From assembly GCF_000275845.1 (NCBI RefSeq), contig NW_006766930.1, positions 194,716 to 247,681 of the forward strand: a DNA stretch of 52,966 nt, written 5' to 3'. This document shows, piece by piece, positions 23,601 to 34,193 of the stretch. Under the pieces are notes generated by a model that ran no database searches, was not told where the DNA came from, and saw nothing but the letters and a program-made list of their open reading frames with translations. This stretch comes from Dichomitus squalens LYAD-421 SS1. Its lineage: Eukaryota; Basidiomycota; Agaricomycetes; Polyporales; Polyporaceae. Position 1 is the first letter of the stretch, and each line of letters begins with the position of its first letter. Position numbers and translations under genes: made by a program.

Positions 23601-23985
23601 GAGGAGACTCACGGGACTCGATGGGATCAATGACGTAGACGGTGAAGTCGCGGGAGGCGGCGGGGACCACTTCGGGACTTGAGAACGGCGTATTGATGAG
23701 CACAGAGGAGATAGAAACGAGAGAAAGAAAGACAGACCTAGATTGACATACGACATGGAGACAGGGACGGAGAGGGATCTTGCCGTAGATGGGTTGGGAG
23801 TCTGGGGAGAGATGGGGAGGGCGTGGTGGAATGATCTGAACTTCGTATGCGGTAGCGGTACGAGCGAGAATATAGGGCTCGGCGGAGTTGATGGTGTAGA
23901 GGACGCGAACTGGGGAAACTGAGGGTGAGTGGGGAGTGAAGGCTGGGGGTGGTTAGGACATACTGGCGAGGCTACGAGTCTCCAT
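20611..23985 (-). CDS. Ams2/SPT21 N-terminal domain-like protein
   Basis: Exons 23985-23964, 23909-23738, 23677-23613, 23552-23383 and 23319-20611 give about 1045 residues. Exon 2 may start at 23918 instead, adding three residues. The first 130 residues form a compact domain: VRVLYTINSAEPYILART, YGKIPLRPCLHVVCQSSPE, RDFTVYVIDPIES and HGWLSDAL. This resembles my recollection of the N-terminal domain of yeast Spt21 and fission-yeast Ams2, regulators of histone-gene transcription. The rest is Ser/Pro-rich and basic, with a striking KPYVVPDWARTTTATLP segment. I see no GATA finger. Intron 23320-23382 is 63 nt and open, so retention would only add 21 residues. Domain assignment is from memory of motif shape, so moderate confidence. 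Confidence 0.6.
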
Positions 23986-24059
23986 ACTGTCTTGACGCGT
24001 GCATAGAAGATCTGTGTCGCAGCAATAAGCGACAAACACACGCGGGGTGAGAGTGAGGT

Positions 24060-24112
24060 GGAGGAAGAGGAGGTGGTGGTGGAGGAGGAGGAGGAGGAGG
24101 AGGAGGAGGACG
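24060..24112. repeat. GGA/GGT trinucleotide tract
   Basis: Near-perfect (GGA)n with a GGT start, about 50 bp. It reads as a CT-rich tract upstream of the SPT21-like start codon at 23985, so it probably lies in that gene's promoter or 5' UTR. Confidence 0.8.
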
Positions 24113-24258
24113 GCGACGACAGACCAGCGTGAACCCGCGTAGGCGCCCCGCCACGCTTGGGCGTCTCCTCATTCTAGCGCCCAATACCTCATTCAACGCG
24201 TCGGGGTCACGTGCACCGCGTGGACGCGTCGTCTGTCCCGAGGACACTAGACTCCTCG

Positions 24259-24356
24259 TACTCACGTCCTCATACTCACATCCTCATACTCACGTCCTCA
24301 TACTCACGTCCTCATACTCACATCCTCATACTCACATCCTCATACTCACGTCCTTA
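24259..24356. repeat. 14-bp minisatellite, 7 units
   Basis: Seven contiguous copies of TACTCACRTCCTCA, with R alternating G/A and the last unit ending TTA. Order of R is G,A,G,G,A,A,G. It lies between the SPT21-like start and the CDK8 stop. Confidence 0.95.
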
Positions 24357-24440
24357 CATATATATGGGTCCTTACACTCGCACACTCGGCCTCCTACAGC
24401 AAAGATGGCGGTGTGCATATGCTATACTGTAATATTCAAT

Positions 24441-26021
24441 CTACCCCAGCCTCGCCTTCTTCCGCGACGGCCCTCCCCCTCCGCTCACACTAGCAAAGCT
24501 CGCCGCACTCCCTGCCTTCCCCGACTGGTTCGAGTGCGAGTGCGACAGCTGCTGAGACAGATGTGCCTGCGCAGTCGCCTGCATCTGCGACACCTGCCCC
24601 TGCACATGAGACCCCCCCGCCCCCAGTGGCATCATCGACGGCGCGTCGTCCTGCGTAATCCGCCGGTGCGGCGGCACACGCTCAGCCGACAGCGATACGA
24701 ACGCGCTGCAAATAACATTCAGTCACCGTCTGACCTAATCCACCCATGCTCGCAAGAACGTACTTTCGAGTAGGCAACGGTTCCTCTCGGAACCACCGGT
24801 GCTGCAGCGCCTCCCCCGCCGTCAGCCGCTTGTCTGGATCGTACGCAAACAGCTCTTTCAACAGCTGCGCCCCATTAGGCATCCGAGACTGACACCACTC
24901 TTGCAACCGGTTGCTGTAACTGCACACCACCCGTCCGTCAGTACAATCACTGACACTTCCAGCCCAACGATCGTCTTACTGGTCTAAACGCTTCATGCCG
25001 TCGTATTCCGGAAGGTCCTTGACCTTTGGCCACTCGCGTTCTGTTTACAAACCATCATCTTCTACCAGTCCTTGAGCAACAGCGTGCGCCACTTACCTGA
25101 CGGCGTGCCCAATATCTCGAAAATCTTCAGCAACTGGTCCTTCTGGAACGGCACGTTCTTTTTCGAGTCCAGCTTCGCCTCCTCTCCCTTGAATATCGGA
25201 CGCAGGCTCGCCAACTCCGCCATCACACATCCCACCGCCCAGATGTCCACCGCCTTGTTGTAATGTTTCGCACCGAGCAGCAGCTCCGGCGCGCGATACC
25301 AGATCGTCACCACCACCTTGTCGCCCGCCACCAGCGGCATGAGAGGCTGATGGGTCAGCCGTGCCAGACCCAGGTCCCCGATCTTGACCACGCCGGACGA
25401 GGTGATCAAGATGTTCGCCGGCTTGAGGTCGCGATGAATGATGTGTGCATCATGCAGGTACAACAGGCCGTTCAACAGCTGGTACGTCAGCGACTTGAGA
25501 ACCGCCACCGAGATGGACTGCCGCAACGTTTGCGAGTGGTGGTGTATAACTTGCTGCAGGAGGCCTCAGCTTCTCATCAGGATGCGCAAGATTTGACCTT
25601 GGAACGTACCAAAAAGTCGTGCTCGGCATACTCGAACACCATGTAGATAGACTTGTCTTCCAGAATGACTTCCTTGAGCGCAACGACGTTTTCGTGCGTG
25701 ATCTCCCTGTTCAACTGACCCTCTTCTGTGAATAGAAAGGCACAGGAGGATGAAGGAACGAAGACGGACGGCGATCTCACGAATTGCACTTTGGCTGATG
25801 CCGGTATACGTCACGACGTCTCCCTCCTTGTCGGGCTTGAACTTCTTGATGGCATGTATTCGCCCGTCGACGTCCTTGCTCTGCGCCTTGTAGACTCTGC
25901 CATACGTCCCGGAGGAGATGAAGCCGAGGATGGTGTACTTGTCCGTTACCCGCTTGCGAGCGCTGTCGCGCTTGGCGCGGTAGAGTCGCATAGGGTCAGA
26001 CACGAGCAGGTTGTGATCCAT
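24441..26021 (-). CDS. SSN3: Mediator kinase CDK8 (Ssn3/Srb10)
   Basis: Cyclin-C-dependent kinase of the Mediator CDK module in the nucleus. Exons 26021-25781, 25725-25610, 25553-25097, 25040-24980, 24919-24764 and 24705-24441 give 431 residues. Glycine loop [15 protein letters not shown], catalytic [10 protein letters not shown], activation start DLGLAR and [10 protein letters not shown] are visible. The CDK8-specific [14 protein letters not shown] appears only after splicing 25554-25609. The first intron uses the strong donor GTGAGA at 25780, so the cyclin-binding helix reads [20 protein letters not shown]. The start [19 protein letters not shown] matches fungal CDK8 N-termini better than a longer open extension. 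It shares a 200-bp divergent promoter with CHS5. Confidence 0.9.
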
Positions 26022-26221
26022 CGGTCGCGTGGAGCAGTAAGAGTGCAGAGAGCGCGAGGGCCGAGGGTGTCTAGCATGGCGGACGAGCAGAAGCGGAGCA
26101 AGAGCCGTCTCGTCCGGGACGCCCGTCGACTGACCTTGCATTCGCACCACTTGCTCGCTCACAAGCTCTCCTCACCCGCTAGCCTTTGCAACATTCACCT
26201 TGTACTCAACTGTCTGCCAAC
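26022..26221. promoter_or_regulatory. Divergent promoter, CDK8 and CHS5
   Basis: Only 200 bp separate the two start codons, so UTRs and both core promoters must share it. The plus-strand part before the CHS5 ATG is pyrimidine-rich. Confidence 0.45.
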
Positions 26222-27847
26222 ATGGCGGTCTCACAAGACAGCTTCATGTTCACGGTCGGCAAGCTCGGTAGGTCCCCTCTCTTCCCTTCGCTGCCGAAAG
26301 TCGCTCAATGTTTCCAATGCAGATGCCGGTATGGCGGTACGCAGGCCTCTCGCTCCCCATCGCGCATTCTCTAAACATATCACCGTAGATTCTTCTCGGA
26401 GAGCGCGCACACCTCATCGAGTTCCCTTCGCTGCTGCTACCGCCTGGCGTCTCTACGGGGTCCATTGTGAACATATCCGTCCAGAGGAATGTTACCGAGG
26501 AGAAGAAGAGGGAGAACGAGTTCTGGAGCCTTCAGAACGATATCCTTGATGAATTTGGCACAAAGACTCCAGAGAATCCCAGGCTTGAGGTACGCCACCA
26601 TCGCTTGTAACGTATAGCACTGTCTACATGCACTCGCAGCTGCGCAACGTCACCCAAACCTCTGTTACCCTCGAGTGGCCCCGGCTCGAGCTTGCTACCG
26701 CTAAACTCCGTTCTCTCGACCTCTACCGCGATCGCCAGCGCGTCGCGGCGATCCCATCGCCCCTCACCAACACCTCCACCAAAGTCTCTGGTCTGCAGCT
26801 TGATACCGAGTATACCTTCCAGCTCGTTCTGCGTACCACCGCTGGCGTCTACCCTTCCAACCTCCTCCGCGTGCGCACACACACCATGACCGACACCTCT
26901 GGGATCTCTGTCTGCTTCGGGACGGTCGAGGACGAGGTGCTGCTCGAGAACGCCAAAATGGCTCTCGGAGAGATGGGCGCAAAGTGGAGCGACAAGATCC
27001 AGATCGATACCACTCACTTCGTCTGCACTACTCCCGCTGCGACGCCCAGCGGCGCACAAGCGACGAGTGGCATAGTCACTGGACCCGGAGTCGAGTACCA
27101 AAAGGCCCTCCAGCTCAGCATACCCGTGGTCCAGCCGCAATGGATCCTCGCCTGCCACACAGAGAAGAAGTGAGTCCACCGCCTTGTCTCCTTGCGAGCT
27201 GATGTTCAACAAGGGGTATGGCCAGGATGATGCCCATCCGTCCCTTCTACCTCGGCGAGAGCCCATCGTCGCCTTCCCACTTCCGCCCGCAGTCCATGTC
27301 TCAGGCGAACCTGTCCTCTCCCTCGCAGCGAAGCGCGAACTCCTCGCCCACCCAGCAGAAGCACGCCATCAACCGCCAGTCCATGCCTCCTCAACGCGTG
27401 TCCGCAGCCTCTCCGCCGACCGTTTCGCCCAGTCAAACGTCTGCGCCGACGAGCTCGCGCAAGATTCCCGAAGAGCACGAGCCCGTCGAGGAAGAGGAAG
27501 AGGACGACGACGATCGGCCCGGCCGGGTGCGCAAGGGCACGATGAGCAAGAACTTCCGCTTCCCGTCGCCCAACCCGGCTCAGCCCCCACCTCCCGTCCC
27601 GGCGGTTCCCCCATCGATGTCCGTCACCTCCGCGGGCGAGGAGGCGTCTGCTCCGAGCGCACCTGCAAAGCGGGAGAGCGTCAGCGCGTCGACGGATGAT
27701 GATGGCGAGTTGACAACCGTCGATGTCGTTGCGCCGTCTAGCGTGGAGGTCCCGCCGCCTCCGCCTGTGGAGAAGGAGCGGCCGTTGGGAAGCGCAAACG
27801 ACCTCGATGATGACGTTGGAGAGACGGAAGAGATTTCGCTGAACTGA
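26222..27847 (+). CDS. CHS5: Chs5, exomer scaffold (chitin biosynthesis protein)
   Basis: Scaffold of the exomer coat at the trans-Golgi that exports class III chitin synthase. Exons 26222-26267, 26323-26336 (14 nt), 26389-26589, 26640-27169 and 27214-27847 give 474 residues. Residues 1-87 are the dimerisation segment (FTVGKLDAGMAILLGERAH, split over three exons). About 88-170 is an FN3 domain (NVTQTSVTLEW, YTFQLVLRTTAG). About 171-275 is a BRCT domain (IDTTHFVCTTP, IPVVQPQWILAC, RPFYLG). The tail is acidic and proline-rich (EEEEEDDDDRPG) and ends near DVGETEEISLN, as in yeast Chs5 where the tail is also low complexity. It is shorter than yeast Chs5 (671). Confidence 0.92.
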
Positions 27848-28349
27848 GATCTCCTGCTTGCGGCGCCAACTTATGTATCTAACCATCTGGTGGTTGTTGG
27901 AATGGACGGCCAAGTCTTGACTGCGAACATTGCGCATGAATGCACCCGCTGTAATTGCGAGGATTGCCATATCAAAGCCCCTCTCTGGCCGCTCAAGCTA
28001 ACGTCGCAAGCGCAGTGTCACGCCACCCGGTGCAATCTCGAGCCCGCACGTAATTGCCGCGGCAAGTGAGAGCGATCGGCCTCTTTCTTCCGCGGCCCAT
28101 CTGGCATCGCCACCTTGGGCCCCTCTCCGGCCATCGAGTCTCACCTGGCTCCGTGCCCCACGATCGGCTCCTGACCGAGATAGGATGAAATGTGTACGCC
28201 AACGGTGGTTTACGTTGCTGGCACCGGCGGTTGGAGAAGTTGGATTGTTATAGGTACAATCTACACACGACTTTACTTCTTCGTCCGATCACAGCCTGGC
28301 GAGCCCTCGTGTCATCGACTTCTGTCTTGCCAAGGCCACCATCCGCGCA
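27848..28349. other. Convergent 3' flanks of CHS5 and FBA1
   Basis: No supported gene or repeat seen. Confidence 0.35.
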
Positions 28350-29953
28350 CTACAAACGGTCTACGAGCGGAGTAGAGCCTGTCAGTGCACCGCGAGTGAA
28401 CGAGCCAAGCGACGGATACTGACTCGTGTTGCCAAGATCGGCGTTGGCTTCCTTGACACGCTGAACTAGGGTCTTCTCGCCCTCGCGAACCCATACACGC
28501 GGGTCGTAGTACTGCACGAAGCGTCAACGGCATGTCCCCCGGCCGAGACATCAGCGCAGACGCGTACCTTCTTGTTCGGCTTGTCAGCGCCTTCGGGGTT
28601 CCCGACCTGAGTTTGCAGGTATCCCGACTTGTTCTGGATAAAGTCCTATAGGCGCATATAGCCGTGAGCGGGACGTCAAGGTTCCACCGCACAGGGTACT
28701 GACGCGGATGCCGGTGAGGTACGCCCACTGAGTGTCGGTGTCGACGTTCATCTTGACGACGCCATTCTGGACGGCGGTCTTGATCTCCTCCTTGGTGGAG
28801 CCAGAGCCGCCGTGGAAGACGAGGAAGAGGGGTTTCTTCTTGCCGCCGCCGAGCTTCTCCTCGGCGTAAAGCTGGTGCTTGTTGAGGAGCTCGGGGTGGA
28901 GGCGGACGTTACCGGGCTTGTAGACACCGTGGACGTTGCCAAAGGCGGCGGCGATGGAGAAGTTAGGGCCGATCTTGGACAGGGCAGTGTAGACATCCCA
29001 GATGTCCTCCGGCTGGGTATAGAGCCTGGAGTTGTCGACGCCGGTGTTGTCGACACCATCCTCCTCACCACCGGTGATGCCGATCTCCATCTCGAGCCAG
29101 AGGCCAAGGGGGGCCATGCGCTTGAAGTACTTGACGCAGGTGTCGATGTTCTCCTCCTTGGACTCCTCGGAGAGATCAAGCATGTGTGAGGAGAAGAGAG
29201 GCTCCTGGTGCTGAGCAAAGTATTCCTCGTCTGCCTTGAGCATGCCGTCGAACCAGGGGAGGAGCTTCTTGGCGCAGTGGTCCGAGTGGAGGACTACGGG
29301 TCTAGAGAGAAGGGATGAGTGAGCAGCGGCAAAGTGAAGAGGAGAATGAAACGTACACGCCGTATTCCTTGGCTACGGTGCGAACGTGGTGGGCGGCGGC
29401 GATGGCACCGGCGATGGAGGCTTGCTGCTTGTCATTGGGAAGACCCTTTCCGGCGAAGAATGCGGCGCCGCCCTGGGAGACCTGGATGATGATGGGGGCC
29501 TTTATGTCGCTGGAAACGCAGATGAGAAGGATGGAAGGGGGCAGGGGATGGAAAGGGTGCGGACCGCGCAGCTTCAAGTACGGAGTTGGCGACGGATGAG
29601 GAGGTGACGTTCTAGAGGAAGGGAGGATTGAGGGCGTGTGAGACAAATGGAGGGACAAAACTTACGATGGCCTGTGGATGGTACGATGGAATACAAGGTC
29701 TAGTGTGAGCGGCGGGGCAAGAATGGAGAGGAAAAAGGACGTACGGGGATGGCGAACTAAAGGAGAGAATGGTGAGTAGAGAAGGAGAGGGGCGAGGGAG
29801 GAGAGATGGTACCTGGTTCTGCTTTGCGTACTCGAAGAGCTTGCGGACGTTGTCGCCAGTCAAGACGCCGGGCTATAGATGGACGAGATGAGGAGATAGG
29901 AGGGGAATATAGGGGTCGAGATGACGCACAGGAACGATATCGAGGACACCCAT
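28350..29953 (-). CDS. FBA1: Class II fructose-bisphosphate aldolase
   Basis: Zinc aldolase of glycolysis and gluconeogenesis in the cytosol. Exons 29953-29930, 29872-29813, 29756-29745 (12 nt), 29671-29666 (6 nt), 29611-29565, 29509-29357, 29301-28704, 28645-28568 and 28511-28350 give 379 residues as drawn. The start MGVLDIVPPGVLTGDN and NFAIP-AI-NVTSSS core force the two tiny exons. Zinc and active-site landmarks are HSDHCAKK, MLDLSEESKEENI, FHGGSGSTKEEI and NVDTDTQWAYL. The C-terminus after EANADLGNT is uncertain. A 45-nt GTCAGT...GACAG segment (28436-28392 region) could be a tenth intron in the same frame, changing only the last residues. Known family members end near residue 360. Confidence 0.93.
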
Positions 29954-30734
29954 GGCGAGCTAAAGTGAGCAGGGAGAGCTGGAGAGAGGTGGACGATGGA
30001 GAGAGAGATGAGAAGGGAGGCGACGCGAGAAAGTGGGCATACATACCGGAATCGATGACGATGGCGCATCGGGTAAACGATCTCCGAGGGAGGTGGGACG
30101 ACTCGTCCCGTCCTGGCCCTGGGCCTCGCCGTCCGGAGCGCGTCCTGTACAGTGGGGGCGACGGCACATGTTTTCCAACAATGGGTGGTGGACGTGCGTC
30201 CCGCTCTCGCGGCCCGGGCTGGGGTCAAGCTTGCGAGCTTGCCGGCCGTTGGGCGCACGTCGTCGTCGAGGGCCAAGCCGTCGGCCATCTCGGTCGCCGA
30301 GATCGTTGTTCGCAGCCGGCGGCGCTCGAGAGAGGGGCTGGGTGACTTACGGCAAGCTGTACTCCGTCGCGCCACGATCACGGGGAGCAGTGGGAGAACG
30401 AGCTCGCGGTGGGGGCGCGAGGATGACGGAGAGAACGACATCGAGGACGGAGGCCCAGGGGCGAGTGCGAAAAGAGCGGAGGCACCCACTTGGCTTGCCT
30501 CGAGGCCGATTGGCTCCTGTCCCCCACACTTCTCTCCCGATTTGGTATCCTGTGGAATGACAGAAATGGTGGACACACCTCCTCGACATCCTTTCCTCCT
30601 CCTCCCAGCCCCGCCGCCGCCCCAGCCTCAGCCTTTGCCAGCTAGCAGCCCTCTCCGCCCGCCTGTCCCCACGACTCACTCGCAAAGTCGTCGCCCGACT
30701 CTCCCGCGGCCTCCTCCCCGCGCCGTCCGCCCCA
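29954..30734. promoter_or_regulatory. Divergent upstream region, FBA1 and WC-1
   Basis: 781 bp between start codons, GC-rich. Long open frames on both strands overlap each other and lack motifs. The last 150 bases before the WC-1 start are strongly pyrimidine-rich. Confidence 0.4.
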
Positions 30735-33729
30735 ATGCCCTTTTCCCGCTATCTCCAGTCCAGCGAGCGCGACGGCCAAAACAACGACCAAGACGACGAC
30801 ATCGACCACCACTTCTCCTCTGCAGTCCACTTCCAGCTTCCCAACCTCATCTTTAACGCCCCCACCGTTCCCCCAGGCGGCGGTGCAGAAGCCCTCCCAG
30901 CCGGTCTCTATCCCCCCTCCTCTTCCCTTTCCTGGTTCTCCTCCTCCGATGGCTACCACTCTCCCTTGTTCGTCCTCTCTCCCCCTCCTCCTCCTCATCA
31001 GCTTACTCACCACCTCTTTGCAGCCCCCAGGTCGCCTCGTCCTCCTACCATCATCACCCTCCCTCCGCCTCTTCATCCCCCCAGTCCATCTCCTCCACCG
31101 CCTTCCCCATCTCCCATCTTTCTCCACAGTTTCCAAACCCCGTATCCCCCCACCATCCCCAGCACCCTCCCTTCTCTCACCAGATCCCTCTCTCCGTCCC
31201 CTCCGCCCTCGGCCTCCCCATCTACTCCGCCTCCGGCTTCGACCTCCTCTCTCTCCTCTCCCGTGTCGTCACCAGGCCTTATCCCAAGATCTACCTCGGT
31301 CCTGTAGACCTCTCCTGTGCTTTCGTCGTCACAGACACCCGCCGCTTCGACGCCCCCATAGGTACGCCCCGTCCCTCCCTCCAGTCCCGCTGCCTTGTCT
31401 CATCATCTTTCTCCCAGTATACGCATCCCCGTCCTTTCTCAAACTCACCGGCTACGAAGAGCACGAAGTCATCGGCCGCAATTGCCGCTTTCTCCAGGCT
31501 CCCGCCGGTCTCATCCAGCGCGGCCACGAACGCTTGCACACGTCCAGGGAAGCCGTCGCCCACATGCGCAAGAACATCGTCGCCGACAAGGAGTGCCAAG
31601 TCAGCATCATCAACTACCGCAAGGACGGCTCCGCCTTCATCAACATGGTCTCCGTCATCCCCCTCCGCGGCGGCGTCTACAACTCCCCAGACGAGACAGA
31701 CGACATCGTCTATCACGTCGGCTTTCAGGTCGATCTCACAGAGCAGCCAAAGTCCATCCTCAGCAAGCTCAAGGACGGCACTTACGTCGTCAACTACTCC
31801 GACAAGCCCGTCTTGCCCACCAACGTTTCTTCCCGCGACTGGCGCACGTCCTCGATCACCATGCGCGGCGTGTCCAAGGATCTCCGTGCCCTCCTCGCCG
31901 ACTCGGCCTTTACCTCTTCCTTTGAGCTCTCCACATCCACTCACGCTTCTACCGCTATCGCTCTCTCCAGCAGCCCGTCCGAGCCCATCTCGCTCGACCC
32001 CTACGACGGCAACAAGCCTCTGCACATGTTCCTCCTCGACCGCTCTCCCGACTTCCTCCACGTCGTCTCTCTCAAAGGCGCATTTCTCTACGTCGCCCCC
32101 GCGGTGCGCCACGTCCTCGGCTACGATCCCGACGAGCTCGTCGGGCGCTCTCTTGCAGAGTTCTGTCACCCGGCGGACTGCGTCCCTCTCATGCGCGAGC
32201 TCAAGGAAGCGTCTGCTACCCCTGGACCTTCCCTGCTCACCACTGGCGCCCCTTCAGCTCCCACAGGCCCACCGTCGGCGGCGAACCCCACCAGCCCCGA
32301 TACCTCATCGCAGGCGTCCCCCCAAGCCGCCCCCCGCGCGGTCGATCTCCTTTTCCGCATGCAAGCCAAAGGCCGAGGCTATGTCTGGGTCCAGTGTCGA
32401 GGACGTCTCCACGTCGAGCCCGGTAAGGGTCGCAAGGCCATCATCCTCAGCGGCCGGCTCAGGCATATGTCCTACCTCGAGTGGGGGCCGATCTCACGCG
32501 CAGGAGGACTAGTCACGCCCGTTCCCCCGGCCACGTCCACTCCGCTCGTGGACGGACCCGACGGAGAGTCAGAGGACCGGCCCCCCGAGCGCGAATTCTG
32601 GGGTCTGCTGAGCTCCAACGCTACGTTCCTGTACGTCGGCGCTGCCGTTCGCGACGTCCTCGGCTGGGGTGCCGGAGAGGTGATCGGCAAGCCGTTGGCA
32701 GATTTCGTCAGCGGGAGCTCCGCGCAGGAGGTCCATATGGCCATCGATGTCGAGATGGCCAAGGTTCTCCTCGCCTCCGGGCCTAGCGCTGGAAGCGAGA
32801 GCGCCGGTCTCGCCTGCGACGTCCTCACCAAGGACGGGAACCCCATCTCCGTCCACCTCGTCCTCTACCGCTCTCAACCGCAGCAGAGCGTCCCCGCCGG
32901 ATTTCCCACTGGCCAACCGGTCGGCGGCGGAGGCGAGCCGTCCACGCAACCGCCGATCGTTTGCCAGATCAAGCGATGCGAAGGCAGCGCACCGCCGCCG
33001 ACGAGCGACGTCGTCCACCCTCTCCGCGAGAGCGTCTTTGACGAGACCGACCTCGACCGCTCGAGCAGTTGGCAGTACGAGCTCCAGCAGCTCAAATTCA
33101 AGAACCAACGGCTCGCGGACGAGGTCGCCTCCCTCGAAGCTGGCGTCACCAAGAGGTACCGCAAGAAACAAACCTCGATCGCTCTCGAGCCGTCGTCCAG
33201 CCTGAGCTCAGCCGTGGCCGCCAGGGCGCCCGCGGGACAGAGGATGAACGTCGCCTATGCGCCCCACTCGCATCCGTCCTCCAGCGTGCCTCCATCGGGG
33301 CCGCTGAACGTCCGCTTTGTCTCGGGCGTCTCCCATCCCGCCCCGTCTCAATCGTCACGTCCTCATCGTGTTCCAGCTCCTGCCCCGGTGTCGCAAGCGA
33401 CTCACTCTGCCATGCTCCCCCGCGCATCTCAAATGTTCCCGCCTCAGCCCCATCCGTCGTTGCAGCAGCATATACCGCAGCCCACGTTGCCAGTCTCGGC
33501 GCAAGTCTCGCGCGGATACAAGCAGCAGGAATCCAACATGTACTTGCCGCCGCCGATACCTCAGTCCACCGACTCTTCTCTCCACGCATGGAGTGCCTAC
33601 CATCCCGAGGGCGCGGACCCCGGCGTCATTCCGGGCGGCCTCCAGCAGCCTCCCGTGAGCTTCAACGTGATGCCCATGAAGCGTCCTTGGGACAACTCCT
33701 TCCGCGACTCCGGAGGTGGTGGCGTGTGA
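30735..33729 (+). CDS. wc-1: White collar-1 blue-light photoreceptor homologue
   Basis: Nuclear LOV/PAS photoreceptor that pairs with WC-2 to activate light-induced genes. Exons 30735-30967, 31024-31361 and 31418-33729 give 960 residues. The LOV domain (about 145-310) runs from IYSASGFDLLSLLSR to VYHVGFQVDLTEQP and has the flavin-cysteine motif GRNCRFLQAP near residue 213. A second PAS (about 395-550) carries FLYVAPAVRHVLGYDPDEL and a third (about 585-720) carries FLYVGAAVRDVLGWGAGEVIG. A helix near 775-810 ends in a basic KRYRKK stretch, a possible NLS. No GATA zinc finger follows, as is known for basidiomycete WC-1. The tail is Pro/Gln/Ser-rich. Confidence 0.9.
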
Positions 33730-34193
33730 GGCCAAAAATTCGGTAGAATCCTGCTGGTCTCGTCGTAACTCGTCGCTATCGTTTCGTCGCATCCTCGTGC
33801 TATCATTTGTCCGCAGTCACTCGCACTCGCCCCTCAGGTCGATAAATATCAGTATAATCACCCCGCTGCCACACATTGCACGCACAACAAACGTCTCATA
33901 CTGTACCTCGTCGGTGGAATCGTAGTCTATCACATTTGCAGGGTTGGCATGGACGATCCGGCCGCTGTATGCGCAGCTTATGTATTTAGTGTAGGATTGC
34001 CCGACGGGCAAATGTTCGGTCAAACGTGTAAGACGGAATGATTCATGAATCGGTATATTCGTACATATGTGAAATCGTACAGATGCTCAATAGCATGACA
34101 GCATTGCCTGGGAAGATGAAATAGTATGTGTCCTAGCCGCGTCCTTCATCGGTCAGGGATGGTATCTCTCCGACGCGCAACCGAATCCGACCG
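33730..34193. other. Convergent 3' flanks of WC-1 and PDK gene
   Basis: No supported gene. AT content rises, consistent with 3' UTRs and terminators. Confidence 0.35.

Noticed and set aside
24259..24356. CRISPR-like array
   Set aside because: Units are contiguous 14-mers without unique spacers in a eukaryotic genome; it is a minisatellite.
29860..30576. 238-codon minus-strand frame upstream of FBA1
   Set aside because: Overlaps opposite-strand frames of equal quality, contains the FBA1 first exon in another frame and has no motif.
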